The position numbers and the translations under genes were made by a program. A stretch of DNA of 64,000 nucleotides. Origin: Nymphaea colorata (lineage: Eukaryota > Streptophyta > Magnoliopsida > Nymphaeales > Nymphaeaceae). Shown here piece by piece: positions 25,739-37,069 of this stretch. The stretch lies in assembly GCF_008831285.2 (NCBI RefSeq), contig NC_045141.1:24084742-24148741 (forward strand), read 5' to 3'. Within the stretch, counting starts at the first letter, position 1, and each line of letters opens with the position of its first letter. A model generated the notes under the pieces. It saw only the letters and a program-made list of their open reading frames with translations. It searched no databases and was not told the DNA's origin.

Positions 25739-28700
25739 TGATCGACGGCTCTCGATTTTTTTCCTCTCACGCCCATTTTCCCCTTTCGCGTCTCCTCCTC
25801 CCTCGCAGTCGAGAACATCTTCACCAGCGTCCTGTTTATCGGCAGCATCCTTTCTTTCTCACCAGCAGGGAAGAGGGACGCAGAGACAGGGCAGCATCCG
25901 CCACCGCCACAGTCTATGGATGCAAGTAGACAGCTCGATTCAGATGTGGTGTAATAGCTTCGTTTCAGCTGATTTTATGGATATTATGAAGAACATAAAT
26001 GGTTTATCAGATCCCGTTAGCAAAAACCTTATACCATTGTAAAACTTTTACTGGATCTAATAACTTAGAAGTCGGATTTGGATCAGCTATCCAATTACAT
26101 ACAAAAACCATTGACAACCCACGTATCAGATGATTTTGTTCAAGTACTCAATACTATTTCGCCTCCCGTTTTTGTTGTTGAAATCCATGTGGGAATCGAG
26201 TGGGTGGGAATTATAAACAACTCCTCGATTTGGCAAATCCCAAGACCATGGATTTGACATCTCATGGCCAATTCAACCAACTCTCAAACACGACCTAAGA
26301 CATCCGAATTGGACCTCTTCAATGCACTAAACTGGACAACGACTCATTTTGAGTTGTTGGTGTTCAACTTTTTGGGTCAGTTTACTAGGGTTTCAAGTGG
26401 ATCGGATCTGAATCAACTAAATATATAAGACCCGAATCCGATATGCCAAAATTGAAAATGACAAAGTATGTTTCATGCCTGTTTTTAAACCCTAGTTAGC
26501 ACATGCCCTGATCATCAAGGTGACTTAACTAGTGCCTTGCATAATTGCGACCATAGATAACTAGGCATCTAAATCTTGAATGTATCATTTACTAGAATCC
26601 GAAGTAGAAGAAGGTGAGGATCTTCTTTTCACTTATGACCTCGAGAAATTCAATAATAATATTTCATCATGCCGTCACTACGACCGGAAATTAAGCAGGC
26701 CCTAAGATGGAAACTGTGAAGCATATCCCAGTTGGGAAGACCTTGGATCAAATCCCACCATTGTCATTCTGCACCCTCATGTTGAGCTTTCCAATGGTGT
26801 TGTCTGGTCAAGGGCCATTCAAGGTTTGCCTTTCAGGGAACAGGCCCATAAAGTGGTCTGATACTTAAAAGTGTTGTCTATAATAACAAATTAATGTTTA
26901 TGGATATTCCCATCGTGTCATATTTTAAAAATGAAGAAGACTTTCCACAGATTTCATAACTTCTTACCATATGTCAAACACAATTAAAGGTTTGAACAAT
27001 AATGGAAGCACCCAAAGAAACCAGAACGGAAAGGGAAATCTAGAAGGAAGGTTCTGCATCCTGTGGACCGGTTTGTACACCTTGCAAGGGGAGTGGTGCC
27101 AATTGAAAATGAATATCTGATTGTCATGTTGTTGAAATGATGAACGCAGGCATGCCATTAAAAAACGAATAAATTTCTTGAGGTATGAAGGGCACAAGCT
27201 ATACCAAGAATTAATTGAGAAAAGGATGGCAATAATGCAGAAACTAATGTTTGTTTCCTGTATGGCTCTGCATAAAATTTGCTCCACTAGAAAAAATGAA
27301 TCTTTTCTGCAAATTGATCCCTGTTCCATACTGCCAGAATCTTCGCAGATGATCTCTTTTTTCCGATTAATGCTTACCTTTTTGTTAACTCTTGCAAAGC
27401 GGACGCTATTTTTCACTGCCATCTACATAAAATGACAGAAACCTTTTAACAGACAAACAATTGGATGTTTCTGCCTTATGCAAAGAGCATTTCCTGCAAA
27501 CAATGTTCAATAGTTCAATGGTTGTAACGGTATACATCAACCATAAACTAGACAGAGGCCCTTGTGTTGAAATTTTTTTTTTTTTAAAAAAAGAAACATC
27601 AAGATCAAATACTGCTCGAGTGGGTATGGTCAGTGTGGTGGAGGCGATTACTGGGGGAGCTCTTAAGATGGGAAGTGAAGAGTTGACTTCCTCAATATTG
27701 TAATGCAATCCTGACGATTCCCAAGGGGTTTTAAAAAAGGGGAACATGGCTGGTGGGCGGCCCTCATTTTTATAGAGATCAATATGCATATTTTTCTCTC
27801 TCTAAGCAAGTGGAAATGACAAGAGCAACCTACAAGTTTTGAAAATTTGGCATCAACCAACGACTTCACGTTTTCATTTTTCCTTTTTTTTTTAAAAAAA
27901 ATACGGAATACATCGATGAAGCTGACTTCTCCTTATGATCTTAAGCGTGGTGAGAGGTGAATAGACTTCACGATTTGATCAATTCGAAACCACTTCTTGG
28001 TTTCGGCTTTGTTGCAGTTGCAGCAGTGGATGGTGGAAGAGGTCATCTAAGCATACGCATGAGACAGTGATGGATGAGGGGCCTTAAGTCTACCATGCTT
28101 AGAAAGATAGAAAAACTGCGCTGCTATTATTGCTTGATGATTTACTGCACAGTGAATACAAATTTTTATCTGTTAATTTCACCAACTCACCCACTTGGCC
28201 ACAAAGTTTCCGTCATCCTGTCCTCACACGCTTCTTTGGTCTCCCTGTCCCCAGTTCTCTTTGTTTGAACGGAACCACCGATGTGTTACGCACTCTGCTT
28301 GGTGAACACGAACGTGTGATTATTTTAGAAGCGAAGAAAATCAGAAAGATCGATGACAGTAAATTTTTCAAATTAAACAGAGGACATTTTTACAGTGCTG
28401 TTTTAAGAAATTGATAGTATGAGATCATGCTGAGGTTGTCTATATAGAATATTTTAATCAATGAGCTTCGAGAGAGAGGGTAAAGAATTGCATTTTCTTT
28501 TACTAATTGAACGCATGCGATTGAGTGGAAAAGAGCAAGAAGAGATGCATGAACAGTAACTACAGTGAATGGCCATAGCTGGTAATTGAGGAAGAAATTA
28601 GGTGGGTTCTTCCAATTTTTAACATTTGAACAGTATTAGTTGTGCTGCCTCTTATGCAAACATAAGAGTTGACATGACCAGAAAGAATGCAGCCTCTCCA

Positions 28701-28936
28701 TTGTTCCTGCGAGATGGTGAGTGCATGTGTGGCCTGAGCGAACAGGCTCTCCTTCCCAAAGACTAGATTTGAATCTTGATGTTTGGTATCTTCCATTACC
28801 GAGGGCCGGATCACGATCTTATCTTGGCTGCGTGAGTCAGATTTCATGGTTAGAATACTCTTACTGCAATATAAAATCATAAGAATGGCTCTCGTTCAAT
28901 AAAAAATAAGCAATAATTCGAGGAGGCGTTGGACGA

Positions 28937-28945
28937 TATATATTA
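28937..28945 (+). promoter_or_regulatory. Possible TATA box of the STOP1-like gene
   Basis: TATATATTA lies just upstream of a (TC)n tract at about 28952-28969, 273 bases before the proposed start codon. The position and the following CT-rich leader fit a plant promoter. No other element was identified. Confidence 0.4.
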
Positions 28946-28974
28946 AAGAATCTCTCTCTCTCTCTCTCTGAGAA

Positions 28975-29058
28975 ATGGCTCTTTGCGTGACGTTCGCGGC
29001 TTCTTTACCACCAATACCACGTCCATTTAGATCAGGTAACTCTCCGTATCAGAAGTAA
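28975..29058 (+). CDS. Upstream ORF (27 codons) in the STOP1-like leader
   Basis: AAATGGCTC opens a 27-residue frame ([13 protein letters not shown]..) that ends in TAA at 29056-29058. It lies 151 bases before the main ATG and in another frame. Its context (A at -3, G at +4) is good for initiation. If it is in the mRNA leader it would be expected to reduce translation of the main frame. An internal AG/GTAAC could instead be a donor site of a spliced leader. Confidence 0.4.
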   Translation: MALCVTFAASLPPIPRPFRSGNSPYQK

Positions 29059-29209
29059 ACGCCATAACGCCTCCTTCTTCAACCACATTCATTGCCCACC
29101 AAAACTAGCAGATCCCACCAACAGTACCCCAAGACTTATATTAGCTTTTGAATTTGTGGATGTTGAAGTGTTGGAAGAAGAGGAAACTCTGCCATTCCTT
29201 TCTTCTGCC

Positions 29210-30481
29210 ATGATTTCAAGCGTCCCTACAAGCTTTCCCATGTATGGAGTGGTGGTGGGGGAGGATGAGATGTGCTCTTCTACAGGAGAACACCCCCTGG
29301 ATGACATGTCTCTCCTCTCTTCTCCTCCTCCCTCCCATCCCCTCCCTCCTGCTCCTCCCCACCCCCAGCCTCACTCCTCCTTCCTCTACAACTTCTCCAT
29401 CCTCAAGGATAAAATCAACCAACTCCAATCCTTCATCAACCTCATCCTCTCACAGAGCACCCAAAGCCTACATCTTGGAGCAGCTTCTGTTGCAGTATCA
29501 GGCATGGCTGCCCTCATTCAGGAAGTGATCACGGTCGCCTCCTCCCTGATGTTCTTGTGCCAACAGATGGCCTTGAGTTCCACCACTCCAAATGGCTTCC
29601 TCAATCAGCAGCAGCAGCAGCAGCAGCAGAAGCACCAAGATCGGCATCAGAACGTTAGGGTTTCTGATGAAATTCAAGGTCGCTCTATTCGTCCTGCTGA
29701 AAACGGGTATGCCCACAAAAGCAATCCTTTTGACAGTGCTAGTAATAGTAATAACAATAAGAATAACGGCAACGATAGTAACAATAATCCAAACACTGCC
29801 ATAGATCATCGTAGTAGTGATAAGGAGTTCAAGTTTGAAGACGATGGTGGGATTGTAGATAGCAGTTACAGTAAAGAAGAGAATGGCGATTCATCTTGTT
29901 ATGATATTGTGGAGATGGATGCTGCTGAGTTATTAGCAGAATATACACACTACTGCCATATTTGTGGCAAGGGATTCAAGAGAGATGCAAATTTAAGGAT
30001 GCATATGAGGGCACACGGTGATGAGTACAAGACTAATGCCGCTTTGTCTAAACCTTCAGTCAACGGCAGCCCTTCTTCCTCCGGTTTTAACAGGGACTAT
30101 GCCTCATCGATGAACGTGACGCCTCGGAAATACTCATGTCCTCATGAAGGGTGCCGCTGGAACAAGAAGCACGCTAAATTTACGCCGTTGAAGTCAATGA
30201 TCTGCGTCAAGAATCACTACAAGAGAAGCCATTGCCCGAAGATGTATGTGTGCAATAGATGTAACCGGAAGAAGTTTTCCGTGCTTTCGGATTTGAGGAC
30301 TCATGAGAAGCACTGTGGTGATCTGAAATGGCAGTGCTCCTGTGGAACTACTTTCTCCAGGAAAGATAAGTTGCTGGGGCATGTTGCACTGTTTGTTGGT
30401 CACACTCCTATTATGAACTGTGGTAGCAAGATTGAAAGGAATCAGCAGCAGGTCCTCAAGTTTCAACTGGATGAGAGATGA
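29210..30481 (+). CDS. STOP1-like C2H2 zinc-finger transcription factor
   Basis: Intronless, 423 residues from the first in-frame ATG at 29210. The frame is open further upstream, but only with non-ATG codons. The C-terminal half carries the STOP1-type finger array: a classical C2H2 ([17 protein letters not shown], from about residue 248), a CPHEGC finger with [11 protein letters not shown], a [15 protein letters not shown] finger, and a last finger [16 protein letters not shown] (from about residue 374). The N-terminal half has a Pro-rich block, a leucine-rich helical stretch, a run of eight Gln and Asn repeats. STOP1 proteins are nuclear regulators of proton and aluminium tolerance genes. 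The tail after the fingers is only about 25 residues, much shorter than in Arabidopsis STOP1, so this may be a STOP2-like or lineage-specific paralogue. Confidence 0.9.
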   Translation: MISSVPTSFPMYGVVVGEDEMCSSTGEHPLDDMSLLSSPPPSHPLPPAPPHPQPHSSFLYNFSILKDKINQLQSFINLILSQSTQSLHLGAASVAVSGMAALIQEVITVASSLMFLCQQMALSSTTPNGFLNQQQQQQQQKHQDRHQNVRVSDEIQGRSIRPAENGYAHKSNPFDSASNSNNNKNNGNDSNNNPNTAIDHRSSDKEFKFEDDGGIVDSSYSKEENGDSSCYDIVEMDAAELLAEYTHYCHICGKGFKRDANLRMHMRAHGDEYKTNAALSKPSVNGSPSSSGFNRDYASSMNVTPRKYSCPHEGCRWNKKHAKFTPLKSMICVKNHYKRSHCPKMYVCNRCNRKKFSVLSDLRTHEKHCGDLKWQCSCGTTFSRKDKLLGHVALFVGHTPIMNCGSKIERNQQQVLKFQLDER

Positions 30482-32299
30482 ACGTTGCTTTATGATCATC
30501 ATCATTATAACGTAGAAGCAATCCCTTTGAGTTCAACTGCATCCCTGTTCTCGCTAACTTGTAATAAGACGCTAGCTTGAATTACTTCCGTGTAACTCAA
30601 CAATCTATACTAATCTGAAGTTAAAGAGTAGATTTCCTGAACTCATGAATTGCAGTGTGACGGTAGGAAATTCCTTTAAGATGCTCTCTCTCTCTCTCTC
30701 TGTCTCTCTCACTCCCCCTCCTGATCCTATGAAGAAACCTGGGTTGAACTTTAATGTACAAAGGCAGAAGTTATCAACTGCCTTAAATATGTCCGTTGCC
30801 TGATCTGGTCTGCATCGACCCTTCTTCTGCCTTGTGAACTGTGGGCTTTGTGTTGTACATGAAACTATTGTTCCTGTAGGATGATCAGTCTACAACTTTT
30901 GTTATGAACACTGCATTTTTAGCCTGCAGTAAACACTTTCAAGATCGTCATCTGCTTCAAAAATTATCGAATTTGAGCAATATTACCGAGAACAAAATGG
31001 TTTACATACTTAAGCTCTTCAAGTTCATTTATTTTTCTAACGTATAGTGTAGATACACATGCACTGTTTTGATGATTTTAGGCAAGCCCATGTTTTCTTC
31101 GCTCTGAACAATGAAAAGAATTGATAGGAAACACTTTCTCGAGATTTATGATATTGGCTTAAAGTACAAGGAAAAGCTTTAATACAAGTAGATTATCTTA
31201 CATGGGGCTTGGCTCCTGTACCTGTTTCGTGATGGTTCCTGGTTATTAGTTTCGTCACGAAACCCTTTATTATGCGTCAAACTTAGCATATCCGAATCCA
31301 CAGCTTCTTTCCTGCTTTCTAAAATTTCAACTTTAATTCACACACTTCTTTTAGTTTAAGGCCTTGAGTTTCTTCCCTCAAATTCATAAACTTATTATTG
31401 TTCAATTCAATCTCGACTTGTCTTCTATATGTTTTCCTGCACGCACCCTTTGCAGGTGGTGTGAACACATGTGTAACAGCTTTGACACACAATCAAGTCT
31501 TAAAGGTGCAATGTTTCTTGGTGACTATAACTTGCTAGAGATGTTAGTGGATCAATTTTCCGATTGAATATCCGACCAAATCACTTCAAAAATGTGAATT
31601 CAAAAGAAAAAAAAAAAACTAACATCCAATAAAGAAATCAAATCTGATAATTCAGGTTTTGGAAATAACGTCCGATTGGATTTGCTTTGAAATAAATATC
31701 TGATTGGATCGCATTCAAACATACATTCACATTCAATTTTAAGTAGGTATTTTACATCTAATATCCACACCTTTTAAAACTTATAATGTGGTATGAATTC
31801 GGTTGTTTGAAAAGTTGGATTAGGATCCAAATGTGAACATAAATGCCAAATTGATATTGGATTCTGATTGTAAATGTAAAAATCAGAACAGGATAAAAGT
31901 ATAAACTTTTATTCTTTTATATTTGAATCTGAATATATGAACATTCGATAAATTGGATATGTAATAAGGGTCTGATCGATCGACATTCCATACCTGAGAT
32001 TTTTCGCTGACTTCTCATTGTGATTAAATAAGAATCCCGCCCGGTTAAGATCTTCTAGGTGAAGAGTAGTGTATTTGATTATTGGAGAGAGTATAGATGT
32101 TTTATATACTTGCTCCCATGGAACGGGAAAACCGAGTCCTTTCAAAACAACGGAAAAATTTCAGTTCTTGAATCGTCATTCAGAACTCACACTTCCTGAC
32201 ATAAAAACGCAATAACATTTAGATGGTCGAATATCGGATCCATTTAGAGCCGTTTCAGACATTATAAATGAACCGGTTTAGCTGAACCAATCTGTCCCC
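30482..32299. other. 3' flank and intergenic DNA
   Basis: Begins with the 3' UTR of the STOP1-like gene and a (TC)n tract at about 30683-30711. Around 31.6-32.0 kb there are degenerate repeats of a GATTGGAT/ATCTGATT type, probably the remains of an old element. No coding sequence is recognised. Confidence 0.45.
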
Positions 32300-34992
32300 G
32301 ATACACAGGTTGCAGAAAGGTGGGCGCCGGTTGGCTTTGGGCAGACCAGATTTAACTCGAAGTTCTTTGCTCGTTCTCTTCGTCCTGACAGAGCGCTGGT
32401 GTCGTTGGTTCAGGTCGAGGTACGATTCTCTCTACATTTTTCGGTCGAACTCTTGTTTGGTTACGTTTTTCCCCTCGTGTAGTTTTCTCGTCGGATGTTT
32501 TTCCTTGTTTTCTTTGGCTTCCTCGGTTTCCCCTCGTAAGTTTTCGGCTGAGAATCGTGAAATTCCAAGAGGGAAGAGAAACCCGTTTTTCAATTTCTCG
32601 TTCTTTATCCGATCATCTGCGATTTTCTGGTTTTATGCATGACTTCGGGACATTTCTTTTTGTTCTTTCACCCTTAAAGAGGATTTCGTAGTTTGTGGTC
32701 ACTAGTTTCGTGAAAGGGAGAGTGCGGGAGATTCTATAAGTATTGGTTACCTGTCAGTTTTGGAGTCCTGTTAATCGACCATGTTCTACTCTGTTCATAG
32801 AGTCGTCCACTCGAGATCTCCGTGGTTCCTGCTTTCCTTAGTCATGAAATTGCCGTGCTGAGTCTGCGCAAGGATTTATGTGTGGGTCATTACTTTTTTT
32901 GTGAAGTACTTTGGCTGCTGCGAGTTTTTTTGTGGTGTGGAATTTTGCAGCGAAGAAATTTTTCTAGCAAGCGCGGGTTTCGTTTTTCCCTTTGTTTCTT
33001 CTGAATTGATGAAACAAAAACTTACTGTTTCGATGGACTGCCGCAAACTTGTTAGACTTTTTGTAAAAGATATGAAAGCATTTTTTTTTTATTTATTCAT
33101 TACTGTGAATGAGTGTCAAATGTAATTTTATAGTGTCTGCTTGGTGCTTCTTTTTCTCTGAGATGACAATAGTATCACATCCACATGTACGGTAGCTTCT
33201 TATTCTAGAATCTAGACTACATCTTATGCTTGATGTATACTTATTTGTGATTATCTTTCTCTTGATTCTTGCTTTTTGTCCTGTTATCTGATTAATTAGA
33301 GGATGACAATTTGGATGGCCTGTCTTTGCTGGTCTTAAACAGTTTTTTTTTTTTTTCGGCATCTTTATATTGGTTAATCATTCATGAGAATTATGCATCC
33401 TACGCATCACCTTATGGCAGAATGGGAAATTTCCTTGAACAAAATATAGGAAGATAGGATCATTAGGAAGACTGTGGTGGAGAAAGGGTGTCTGTGGCTT
33501 GGAAATCGGTGGGAGATGGTTTCGACTGGCTTTCTAATGCCGCAGGCCCGCAGTTAAGTGTTTTCCTTTGTGATAACTGGGGTTGCACTTAAGCCTATCC
33601 TACATGAGCCTGAGGACGGATGTCTGATTTCTTTGTGAGCTAGACCGATGCTTCATCAAAGCAATTGGAGCCTAATTAGCTTAAGCATGAGATAAGCTGG
33701 CCTGCTTGCGCTGCCTAATTTTTTATGATACAACATGTGACATTCACGAGAGATCCTAGAGCTGCCACCTCTATCTTAAGAGGCCAAAAATCCAACCAGT
33801 TGGCAGTAGGACGCCTTTTTGTGCTGTTTTTCTGCATATGCAGAAAAATATGGATAATGTAATAAACGTATTGAGCTTAATTGAGTTCTTTTGAGCTCTA
33901 CTTCTTAAGATATGCCAGGCCTGCACTGTACATTTCTGGATAAGCCTATCACAAGCTGAAATCAGCCGAGGCTTCCTTTCGCCTTCCATTGTGCACTCAT
34001 GGATTTAATCACTCTTGTCCAGTGCTTCTATGTGTCTGAGTCCAATGTCTAACCATCTTATCCTGAATTCATTCTAACCTTTCGTATGGCCAAAATTAAG
34101 TTTCTGCAGTGGAATTATAGTGTTCCAGCACCTTTTGAAATTTGCAGTTACCCACACGTGCATGTAGGTCTACAGGTGCTATGGTACCTTTTCATTTCCG
34201 TTGTCAAACTGCCTAACACATACAATCAATGCATGCAAACTGCTATACATGTTGACTTCTAGCATATTTCATAATCTGAGAAACTATTCATTTGGATGGA
34301 GGGGAAATTGAGGAGTGGGGAAAGTTGGTCGGCAAGTAGAAGGAATTGTGAATATGGACTTTACAAGTATGTGGAATCATGGTTGAACCTATCAAAGTTT
34401 CTGACACTGAGGTGTGGAAAACTTGTGTCACCATTTTTCCGAATGATAACTTGTACTGACCTGCTTAGAAAAGAACGCTTAGAGAACAAGGAAGACCATG
34501 CATATTTTCTCTTGTTCGAGTGACGGTTTGCTGGTATGGCTTGAGAGCAGTCCACACTAAGAGTGGCAGTCATGTGAACAATATGGTAGTTCGTCCATCC
34601 CATTTGAAGTGGCGTACCCAGTGTCGTCGCTAGCACGATCTTTTGTATACCAAATCTTTCCAAGTTTCCAATAATTAATTAGCTAAGATCCATTTTGATC
34701 ATCCTTGTGGTTGGGATAAAGATCTTTCTGCAACTCATAATCTAGTGTTTGATCTCTTCAAATCATTCATTTAATTATTTTGGTACTTTTTTAATTTCTA
34801 ATTTGATGGCGATAAGTTGTTTATTCACAATTAAATTGTTGACATGGAAAAGCAATTGAGCAATGCGGTGAGTTGAAATTTTGCTGGTATTCGATTGCAG
34901 TATGCCAACAATCTTTTGTCCTCTGTTACAAATGTTGGATGTAACTTCTCCCATATGCAATTCATGAATTCCTGATGGGCTTTTGGTATCAA
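32300..34992 (+). other. Probable 5' leader exon and long leader intron of the small-protein gene
   Basis: From about 32310 the sequence turns GC-richer and resembles a leader, with a possible donor at about 32419 (CGAG/GTACG). T-rich sequence typical of an intron follows to the acceptor-like GGGCAG at 34995-35000. No other gene is seen in between. The exact leader structure is inferred. Confidence 0.35.
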
Positions 34993-35319
34993 ATGGGCAG
35001 ATCGTCGGTCGTGATGTCTTCTCCACGTTCCCGTAATGCTATTGTAGCAGCAGGTTTAGTAGCTTTTGCTGCAGCTGGATTGGCTTTTCCATTTCTAATG
35101 GGGTGGGATAGAGAGCAGCATTTTTTATCGGTTGTTGTGTTGTCTTCATTTGTGTGTCAGTTTGAACTTAAACTGTCAGTTTTTCTTGTTTGATGAAGAA
35201 CACTGAGGAAGAAACCTCTGATCGACTCCTCAAAACCACTGCCACCGCAGGCGACTTTTCGAGGACCATATGTGAACACTGGTTCGCGTGATATTGGACT
35301 GGACCCCAAGCGATCATGA
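34993..35319 (+). CDS. Small single-membrane-span plant protein (~73 residues)
   Basis: Two exons, 34993-35102 and 35208-35319 (TGA), join in frame across a 105-base intron. The product has a short basic Ser-rich start, one small-residue-rich hydrophobic span (AIVAAGLVAFAAAGLAFPF) and a polar tail with DSSKPLPPQATFRGPY and NTGSRDIG. It looks like a short conserved plant protein of unknown function, but I cannot name it. Start choice is uncertain: ATG at 34975 adds six residues, and if GGGCAG at 34995-35000 is an acceptor the start would be ATG at 35014, giving 66 residues. The tail would face one side of a membrane; the compartment is not evident. Confidence 0.7.
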
Positions 35320-35500
35320 CAGTGCAGAAGGACGCAGTCTTCAATTGCCAACTTTGATGAGCAGTGTAATCACTGAACGGTGGATCTTATCTACAAAAAG
35401 GAGGGTCATTCGAATGCCCAGGAGATCAATGATCTTCCCGCAACTACACTAAATCTGTTCGTAAGGCAAACTTCATAACAGATAAAACAATGTTTATTAC

Positions 35501-35672
35501 GAGATTGTTTGGCAGTAGAGCTACTTTGTTAGGGTTTCATAAATCTGTTTGAAAGATTGCGTTTCATAAATCTGTTTGAAAGATTGCGGTAGATTTATAA
35601 AACAAGAAAACTATTGTTCGATGACTTTTACGAGACACTCACAAAATGTTTCTGTTATCAAACAACCCTGTG
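35501..35672. mobile_element. Possible miniature inverted-repeat element
   Basis: GAGATTGTTTGGCAGTAGA at the left and TCTGTTATCAAACAACCCTG at the right are imperfect inverted repeats about 170 bases apart. A related right-hand motif, TCTATTGTCAAACAACTCTG, occurs near 55725. No clear target-site duplication was found. Confidence 0.35.
35534..35587. repeat. 27-bp perfect tandem duplication
   Basis: A 27-base unit starting GTTTCATAAATCTG and ending GATTGC occurs twice head-to-tail (35534-35560 and 35561-35587) with no mismatch, inside the possible miniature element. This indicates a recent slippage event. Confidence 0.92.
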
Positions 35673-36947
35673 GCTTTATATGATCTTTGTTATATACCCA
35701 TTCATCGACAAAAAAAAATCACAGTATTGATGGCCCCTAGCCTCAGTTGTGATAATGCCTAAGTGTTAGCAATTGCATTCTAACCATTGTTTATTGCGTC
35801 TGCTTCATTCACGCCTTCGCTTGCGGACACCCTTGAAGAGTCTTCCTGAAAAAAAAACCATGCAAAAAAAAGTCGTGTTCCATATCAAAATCATGCGTCT
35901 TCCATTTCACATAGGAAACACATCAGCATAGTTTTAGGTTTTTTTGCAACTGTTCTTCATGAAGGAGCTGTCTAACAGGGCGGATATAAAAAATTTTGAT
36001 CCCTGTTAAAATTTTGAAACTATTGTTCTGCAAGAAAAATTCTTACTTTTACCATTACTCTCACTCAGAACATCATAAGGGGTTAGAACTATCCAATTCC
36101 TCACCAAAACATGAATCCAGATCTTGTCTTCGTTTTGGTGATGATTTTCTGTCTGATGAACAATTAGATCCTGAACTCAGTTGGATCTGAACTTAAAACT
36201 GGTTACATGCAAAATTCAGACCCGCTGCTAGTTGGTTCCGTGTTTAATTTTAAGATATCTCATCCCGACCTGGATTCGAGGCCGAACCGGTTTATGCAAA
36301 TCCAATTGAGTCACCCTTTAACATCTGACTCCTGAGAGCAACATGCATCATTGGCTCGGATGTGACGATTCAGCTTGATCAACATTTTTAAATAAAATAA
36401 AACATTTTAAAATTAAAATTTTAACTTATAAAAAGTCGATTAACAATGGCTTTATTTTATACAAAGATGCAGACTGATACTTTCGTCCTCTGCTAAACAA
36501 GGATTTTTAGGAGGATCACTGAGAGAGGCGTTTGACTAATACGGGTTTTAGGTCTGATGTCATCTAGGATGTTAAATCTTCGAAGTTCGTCTTCTTCATT
36601 TTTAATGGAGATTTAAATTCTACTGCATCTTAAATTCATGGCTCTCAGCTCTCGAATTCACAGTGTGTTAAAATCATAGGCTTAATGAGCCTTACACTAA
36701 GTCAAAACCCTTAAAACTAAGATCCAAAGTAATCCAACGCCTTGTTGAGGTAAACCTCATTTAGCAGTTCTCACTAGTCGGCACAATTCCCCAACCCAAG
36801 AATAATCAGTAATTACTACTGAAAATAGATTTATTTTAAGAATTATCAGTAACACGTTTCTGGGTGAACGAAAATTTCAGCTTTCATCCACAGCAGATTC
36901 GTTGTAAAGCATATAATCGGACAGAGATAAGCGATACACACACACAC

Positions 36948-36950
<3 letters not shown>

Positions 36951-36984
<34 letters not shown>
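36951..36984. repeat. (GA)n microsatellite in the KH-gene leader
   Basis: About 17 GA units ending roughly 85 bases before the proposed start codon of the BTR1-type gene, so probably transcribed. Confidence 0.92.
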
Positions 36985-36987
<3 letters not shown>

Positions 36988-37069
36988 AAACCAAGAAACG
37001 GGAAAAAGGAAGGTAGAAGAAGGCGTCGGAGAGGGTCGTCCGGTGGTGCTAGTAGCTAGCTCTGCGGGA

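Larger units (their letters stand above)
23763..28936. other. AT-rich intergenic DNA without recognisable genes
   Basis: Apart from the fold-back at 25.1 kb and the palindrome cluster at 25.6 kb, I see no supported feature. The longest open frame (26964-27422, minus) resembles nothing I know and has no matching exon neighbours. The stretch 26650-26880 is GC-richer and includes a weak B-box-like GGATCAAATCCC, too little to call. Confidence 0.5.
35320..37069. other. Intergenic DNA and leader of the KH gene
   Basis: Contains the short repeats at 35.5 kb. From about 36930 it becomes the GA-rich 5' leader of the KH-domain gene. No coding exon is recognised in between. Confidence 0.5.

Noticed and set aside
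26650-26880. Possible tRNA- or 5S-derived element (weak B box GGATCAAATCCC)
   Set aside because: No A box at the right distance and no foldable RNA; too weak to report as a feature.
26964-27422. 152-codon minus-strand open frame
   Set aside because: No recognisable domain, Cys/Phe/Ile-rich AT-driven composition and no compatible neighbouring exons.
29156-29209. N-terminal extension of the STOP1-like protein
   Set aside because: It depends on a GTG start. Plant nuclear genes use ATG, and the first in-frame ATG is at 29210.
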